Origin: Lamellibrachia columna
Lineage: Eukaryota; Annelida; Polychaeta; Sabellida; Siboglinidae
Assembly: GCA_963662155.1 (NCBI GenBank)
Contig: OY759263.1
Location: 3,631,041 to 3,695,040 of the forward strand
DNA: 64,000 bases
Direction: 5' to 3'
Shown: positions 60,259-64,000 of the stretch, one piece after another
How the letters are laid out: the number at the start of each line of letters is the position of its first letter
Position numbering within the stretch: position 1 is the stretch's first letter
Made by a program: the position numbers and the translations under genes
The notes under the pieces: model-generated
Databases searched by the model: none
Seen by the model: the letters and a program-made list of their open reading frames with translations, nothing else
What the model was told of the DNA's origin: nothing

Positions 60259-60270
60259 TTGGTAAACGTT
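60259..60270 (+). promoter_or_regulatory. Forkhead-like site (FOXJ1 candidate)
   Basis: TTGGTAAACGTT contains GTAAAC, the core bound by forkhead factors. It is next to the X-box-like site. FOXJ1 and RFX jointly drive motile-cilia genes such as DNALI1. The core is short, so chance occurrence is possible. Confidence 0.35.
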
Positions 60271-60360
60271 TGGCACCGAACTAAGAAACTGAAAAGGTCC
60301 ACTTTGCGTTGAATTTGGTTGTTGCTTCATTTTGTGTTTCATCAGAGCTAATACGCAAAC

Positions 60361-60441
60361 ATGATTCCACCAAATGCTTCGTTGGTGAAATACGACAACC
60401 CGGTGCTCGTCAGTAGAAATACAGACAAGAAAACTCCGCGG
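60361..60441 (+). CDS. DNALI1: DNALI1 exon 1
   Basis: 27 codons starting at the ATG at 60,361, phase 0 at the end. The M-I-P-P start and the K-Y-D-x-P-V-L-V-S-R-N core are hallmarks of the family, and no upstream in-frame ATG fits. Confidence 0.92.
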
Positions 60442-61541
60442 GTACGGTCAACGACAACGACAACAGTTTAAAAGTTGCAATTGCAAGTTGCATTCGCTAG
60501 TGGGAACTGCCATATTTTTGACGCCTGTGTAATTATTGTCATGTACATTTACTGCTACAAAACTGCCGGATTCGTACTTAGTTATAGCATGATCAATTCT
60601 GTCACATTTCAGTAACTGATACTAGACTTTCAAACATGGGTTATATTTTCAAAACAGTTACACTACTCCTACGGTATAATTTAATATACCTATGGCTGTG
60701 CCAGATACACAGATAATACTAAATAGTGTAATTAAACTTTGCTGGTCAGAGGATTTTTAAATATTTGCATTGTCAATTCCCCGTTAGAATGCCAAACTGT
60801 CAATTGAGAGGAACAGTGTGAGAGTCCAACTACTGCTGTTTTAAAACTTGGGCAATTTTGTTCACCCCACTTTCCATGTGTCTTTTCGATGATACACTAA
60901 AAACTGTAGATCCCTTCCACTGGGTGTCTTTCTTATGGGAAGTAAAAGATCCCACACAGGGGACAAACGTGTAACTGCCGTGGACTCACAGAATGGTCGT
61001 CTCTAACCCAACATGTATGTATGTATATATGGTGCGAATGCACCCAGCTAAACAATACATAATGTGTAACTAACACGGAGTATGAGCTGTAATAGAAGAA
61101 GAAGATTATATGTCCTCTAGCTCTTTTGTTTTGTTGTGTATAAGAAGATGCTGGATGTCTGGTAGCACAGGTAACTAAAGCTTTTGGATATATTAATTAA
61201 AAAGAATTGTATTATCATAAAAATGAAATATCCTAACAATTTTCAACACGGTACTGTTGTCAGTTTTGCACAAATAACCAAAATGGTCAATGTTTGTGTA
61301 TCAGAAGAAATGTTTGTGTATTTCAAGACCATGTTGCGCCACAAGCTAATAAGAAGGATCCGTGGTCATTTAACATGTGTATGGTCTTTGTCTTGTAGGC
61401 ACGGGCTCTAAAAGTTAGTCCACAACAACCAACAGGTGCTGGTCCAGTGCCAAGTCCACCTGCCAAGCAGAAGGTTGCTGCAACAGATGCCAAGGTTGCT
61501 CAGCAGACTGATGAGATACTTAACTCCATTCTGCCCCCAAG
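60361..61541 (+). CDS. DNALI1: Axonemal dynein light intermediate chain 1, 5' part (exons 1 and 2)
   Basis: DNALI1 (p28 in Chlamydomonas) is a light chain of single-headed inner-arm dyneins in motile cilia and flagella. Exon 1 (60361-60441) encodes M-I-P-P-N-A-S-L-V-K-Y-D-N-P-V-L-V-S-R-N and ends P-R before donor GTACGG. Exon 2 (61399-61541) opens after TTGTAG with A-R-A-L-K-V-S-P-Q-Q-P, passes through a Pro/Ala/Lys-rich linker and ends D-E-I-L-N-S-I-L-P-P plus two bases of the next Arg. Both blocks match the family N-terminus. About 75 of some 255-260 residues are here; the coiled-coil remainder, expected to begin with E-W, is not found before the right edge. The exon 2 donor (GTAGTG) is the first of about 60 tandem copies. 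Reading past it meets TAG immediately. Confidence 0.93.
60442..61398 (+). other. DNALI1 intron 1
   Basis: Intron of 957 bp, GTACGG to TTGTAG. It holds a short ATGTATGTATGTATATAT tract near 61,013. A patch at about 60,850-61,000 (GTAAAAGATCCCACACAGG) has the look of an interspersed repeat tail, but I cannot name it. A 75-codon open frame at 61,184-61,411 runs across the acceptor and is not a gene. Confidence 0.6.
61399..61541 (+). CDS. DNALI1: DNALI1 exon 2
   Basis: 143 nt, 47 codons plus two bases. L-K-V-S-P-Q-Q-P and E-I-L-N-S-I-L-P-P match the family. The last 18 or so exon bases (from TCCATTCTG at about 61,525) are part of the first unit of the 31 bp minisatellite. Confidence 0.92.
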
Positions 61542-63392
61542 GTAGTGTCTTCTTTTCCATTCTACCCCCATGCAAGCTAGTGTCTTTTCCTCCATTCTGC
61601 CCCCAAGATAGTATCTTCTCCTCCATTCTGCCACCAAGATTGTGTTTTCTCCATTCTGCCCCGAAGGCAGTGTCTTCTCCATTCTGCCCCGAAGCTAGTG
61701 TCTTCTTCATTCTGCCCCCTCGGTAGTGTCGTCTCCATTCTTCCCCCAAAGGCAGTGTCTTCTCCTCCATTCTGCCCCCAAGCTAGTGTTTTCTCCTCCA
61801 TTCTGCCCCCAAGGTAGTGTTTTCTCATTCATTCTGCCCCCAAGGTAGAGTCTTCTCCATTCTGCCCCCAAGGTAGTGTTTTCTCCTCCATTCTGCCCCC
61901 AATGTAGTGTCTTCTCCATTCTGCCCCCAAGGTAGTGTTTTCTCCTTCATTCTGCCCCAAAGGTAGAGTTTTCTCCTTCATTCTGCCCCCAAGGTAGTGT
62001 TTTCTCCTTCATTCTGCCCCCAAGGTAGTGTTTTCTCCTTCATTCTGCCCCCAAGGTAGTGTTTTCTCCTTCATTTTGCCCCCAAGGTAGTGTTTTCTCC
62101 TTCATTCTGCCCCCAAGGTAGTGTCTTCTCCTCCATTCTGCCCCCAAGGTAGTGTCTTCTCCTCCATTCTGCCCCCAAGGTAGTGTTTTCTCCTCCATTC
62201 TGCCCCCGCGGTAGTGTCATCTCCTCCATTCTGCCCCCAAGGTAGTGTTTTCTCCTTCATTCTGCCCCCAAGGTAGTGTTTTCTCCTTCATTCTGCCCCC
62301 AAGGTAGTGTCTTCTCCTCCATTCTGCCCCCAAGGTAGTGTTTTCTCCTTCATTCTGCCCCCAAGGTAGTGTTTTCTCCTTCATTCTGCCCCCAAGGTAG
62401 TGTCTTCTCCTCCATTCTGCCCCCAAGGTAGTGTCTTCTCCTCCATTCTGCCCCCAAGGTAGTGTTTTCTCCTTCATTCTGCCCCCAAGGTAGTGTTTTC
62501 TCCTTCATTCTGCCCCCAAGGTAGTGTCTTCTCCATTCTGCCCCCAAGGTAGTGTTTTCTCCTTCATTCTGCCCCCAAGGTTCTCCTTCATTCTGCCCCC
62601 AAGGTAGTGTTTTCTCCTTCATTCTGCCCCCAAGGTAGGGTCTCCTCCTCCATTCTGCCCCCAAGGTAGTGTCTTCTCCTCCATTCTGCCCCCAAGGTAG
62701 TGTTTTCTCCTTCATTCTGCCCCCAAGGTAGTGTTTTCTCCTCCATTCTGCCCCCGCGGTAGTGTCTTCCCCTTCATTCTGCCCCCAAGGTAGTGTTTTC
62801 TCCTTCATTCTGCCCCCAAGGTAGTGTCTTCTCCTCCATTCTGCCCCCAAGGTAGTGTTTTCTCCTTCATTCTGCCCCCAAGGTAGTGTTTTCTCCTCCA
62901 TTCTGCCCCCAAGGTAGTGTCTTCTCCTCCATTCTGCCCCCAAGGTAGTGTCTTCTCCTCCATTCTGCCCCCAAGGTAGTGTTTTCTCCTCCATTCTGCC
63001 ACCAAGGTAGTGTCTTCTCCTCCATTCTGCCCCCAAGGTAGTGTCTTCTCCTTCATTCTGCCCCCAAGGTAGAGTCTTCTCCTCCATTCTGCCCCCAAGG
63101 TAGTGTCTTCTCCTCCATTCTGCCCCCAAGGTAGTGTCTTCTCCTCCATTCTGCCCCCCAAGGTAGTGTCTTCTCCTCCATTCTGCCCCCAAGGTAGTGT
63201 CTTCTCCTCCATTCTGCCCCCAAGGTAGTGTCTTCTCCTTCATTCTGCCCCCAAGGTAGTGTCTTCTCCTCCATTCTGCCCCCAAGGTAGTGTCTTCTCC
63301 TTCATTCTGCCCCCAATGTAGTGTCTTCTCCTTCATTCTGCCCCCAAGGTAGTGTCTTCTCCTTCATTCTGCCCCCAAGGTAGAGTCTTCTC
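61525..63392. repeat. Minisatellite, 31 bp unit, spanning the DNALI1 exon 2 splice donor
   Basis: The unit CATTCTGCCCCCAAGGTAGTG plus a pyrimidine-rich TTTTCTCCTT or TCTTCTCCTC recurs every 31 bp (62,289, 62,320, 62,351 and so on), about 60 copies in all, some shortened or mutated. The first unit starts inside exon 2, and its AAG|GTAGTG is the exon 2 donor, so the later units are copies of the exon end plus splice site. Units 2 to about 10 are the most diverged (for example CCATGCAAGCTAG); distal units are nearly uniform. With a period of 31, minus-strand frames of up to 328 codons with a 31-residue period arise by chance. Confidence 0.95.
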
Positions 63393-64000
63393 AGACAGTT
63401 ACAATCACTTGAACATATTCTACCAAATATAGCTGAGTTTATACGACCTATCATTTCTTGATTGTAAGTGTTCGGTAGAATGTCTGAAGAAGAAGAGAAG
63501 CTATATCAGAAAGCAGCTGCCACATCCGAATAATTAGATTCATAATGCAAACATGTAGAAAATATATTCATGTAACAATGTTGGATCCAGAGGAAAGAGA
63601 GATTCATTTGAACCTCATTTCTGTCGAATGCCAGCAGAGCTATTTAAGGACCCCTAAATTTTAATTGAGGTCTTTTCTGCTTGCTAGGAACATTACAGGC
63701 ATAACTGTTCAAGTGCATGCAAATAATGTCCTTCGTCAGGTTATGCTCCACCAAACTCCATCAGCTCAATTGTGGATCAATCAGACATGGAATGATTAAT
63801 GTAACTGAATTGCTGACTTGCAAAAGTTAAGTTAACTTAACCAGTTAACTTTTGAAAGTTAACTTAACTTAATTAATTCTTAACAATTAATTAACTTGAG
63901 CAATTAATTTTCAGTTAACTTATTTTTCACAGAGTAATTAGATTAATGTCATCCACATGTATATAATACAAGTAAAGGACATTGGCTCAATAAGTAACAC
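63393..64000 (+). other. DNALI1 intron 2, after the minisatellite
   Basis: No DNALI1 exon 3 was found here. A 17-codon plus-strand frame at 63,480 (M-S-E-E-E-E-K-L) has no donor or family match. From 63,827 to 63,925 lies an AT-rich cluster of GTTAACTT and TTAATTAA palindromes. Confidence 0.5.
63827..63925. repeat. GTTAACTT / TTAATTAA palindrome cluster
   Basis: Repeated and self-complementary AGTTAACTT, TTAACTTAA and AATTAATT words fill about 100 bp. Simple low-complexity sequence able to form small hairpins; no gene function is implied. Confidence 0.7.

Larger units (their letters stand above)
60187..60360. promoter_or_regulatory. Bidirectional promoter between EMC2 and DNALI1
   Basis: Only 174 bp separate the EMC2 start codon (minus) from the DNALI1 start codon (plus), so both transcription starts and 5' UTRs must fit here. 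There is no TATA box at a useful distance. The spacer is locally richer in CpG (ATCGCGAG, CACGCATGCGCG) than its surroundings. It includes an NRF1-like, an RFX-like and a forkhead-like site, listed separately. Divergent pairs like this usually share a nucleosome-free region. Confidence 0.8.

Noticed and set aside
62350..63336. 328-codon minus-strand open frame
   Set aside because: It is a read-through of the 31 bp minisatellite. A period of 31 cycles through all three frames, none of which has a stop in the unit, so the length is an artefact.
63480..63533. Small frame M-S-E-E-E-E-K-L as DNALI1 exon 3
   Set aside because: It does not match the expected E-W continuation of DNALI1, ends in a stop after 17 codons and lacks a donor.

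Overview
The window is metazoan nuclear DNA. Both recognisable host genes are split by GT-AG introns, and most of the sequence is tandem repeats and retroelement debris. The mix (an intron-rich EMC2, a ciliary dynein gene, non-LTR elements with short tails, many minisatellites) fits an aquatic invertebrate or early-branching deuterostome. The species cannot be named from the sequence alone.

Positions 1 to about 42,560 hold a satellite array that runs off the left edge. The basic unit is about 1.1 kb and is AT-rich and non-coding. At least 37 units can be counted from a recurring hairpin arm. Each unit carries two related hairpins with the same stem, two diverged copies of a roughly 140 bp block, and between those blocks a roughly 240 bp 5'-truncated tail of a non-LTR retrotransposon in minus orientation. 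The array has nested higher-order structure: a 2,213 bp dimer duplication, an eight-unit 8.8 kb higher-order repeat present twice, and a nearly identical 10.9 kb tandem duplication. The right edge (42,240-42,560) is a degenerate monomer that lacks the retrotransposon tail and looks like the pre-insertion form.

Positions 42,600 to 48,700 are intergenic. They contain a duplicated dispersed element (P1/Q1 and P2/Q2), one copy of which is interrupted by a hAT-like short element. There is also a reverse transcriptase fragment on the minus strand, a 40 bp minisatellite starting where that fragment ends, a 61 bp repeat, an isolated possible exon, and a 30 bp minisatellite.

Positions 48,710 to 60,186 (minus strand) hold a complete EMC2 gene (ER membrane protein complex subunit 2). 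It has ten coding exons and encodes 292 residues with all splice phases consistent. Intron 2 contains a decayed non-LTR retrotransposon in antisense orientation. Intron 8 contains a 114 bp minisatellite that begins right beside a splice donor.

Positions 60,361 to the right edge (plus strand) hold the 5' part of DNALI1 (axonemal dynein light intermediate chain), head-to-head with EMC2 across 174 bp. That spacer has an X-box-like RFX site, a forkhead-like site and an NRF1-like site, which suits a shared promoter serving a housekeeping and a motile-cilia gene. The end of DNALI1 exon 2 has been amplified into a 31 bp minisatellite of about 60 copies. Each copy is derived from the exon end plus its 5' splice site.
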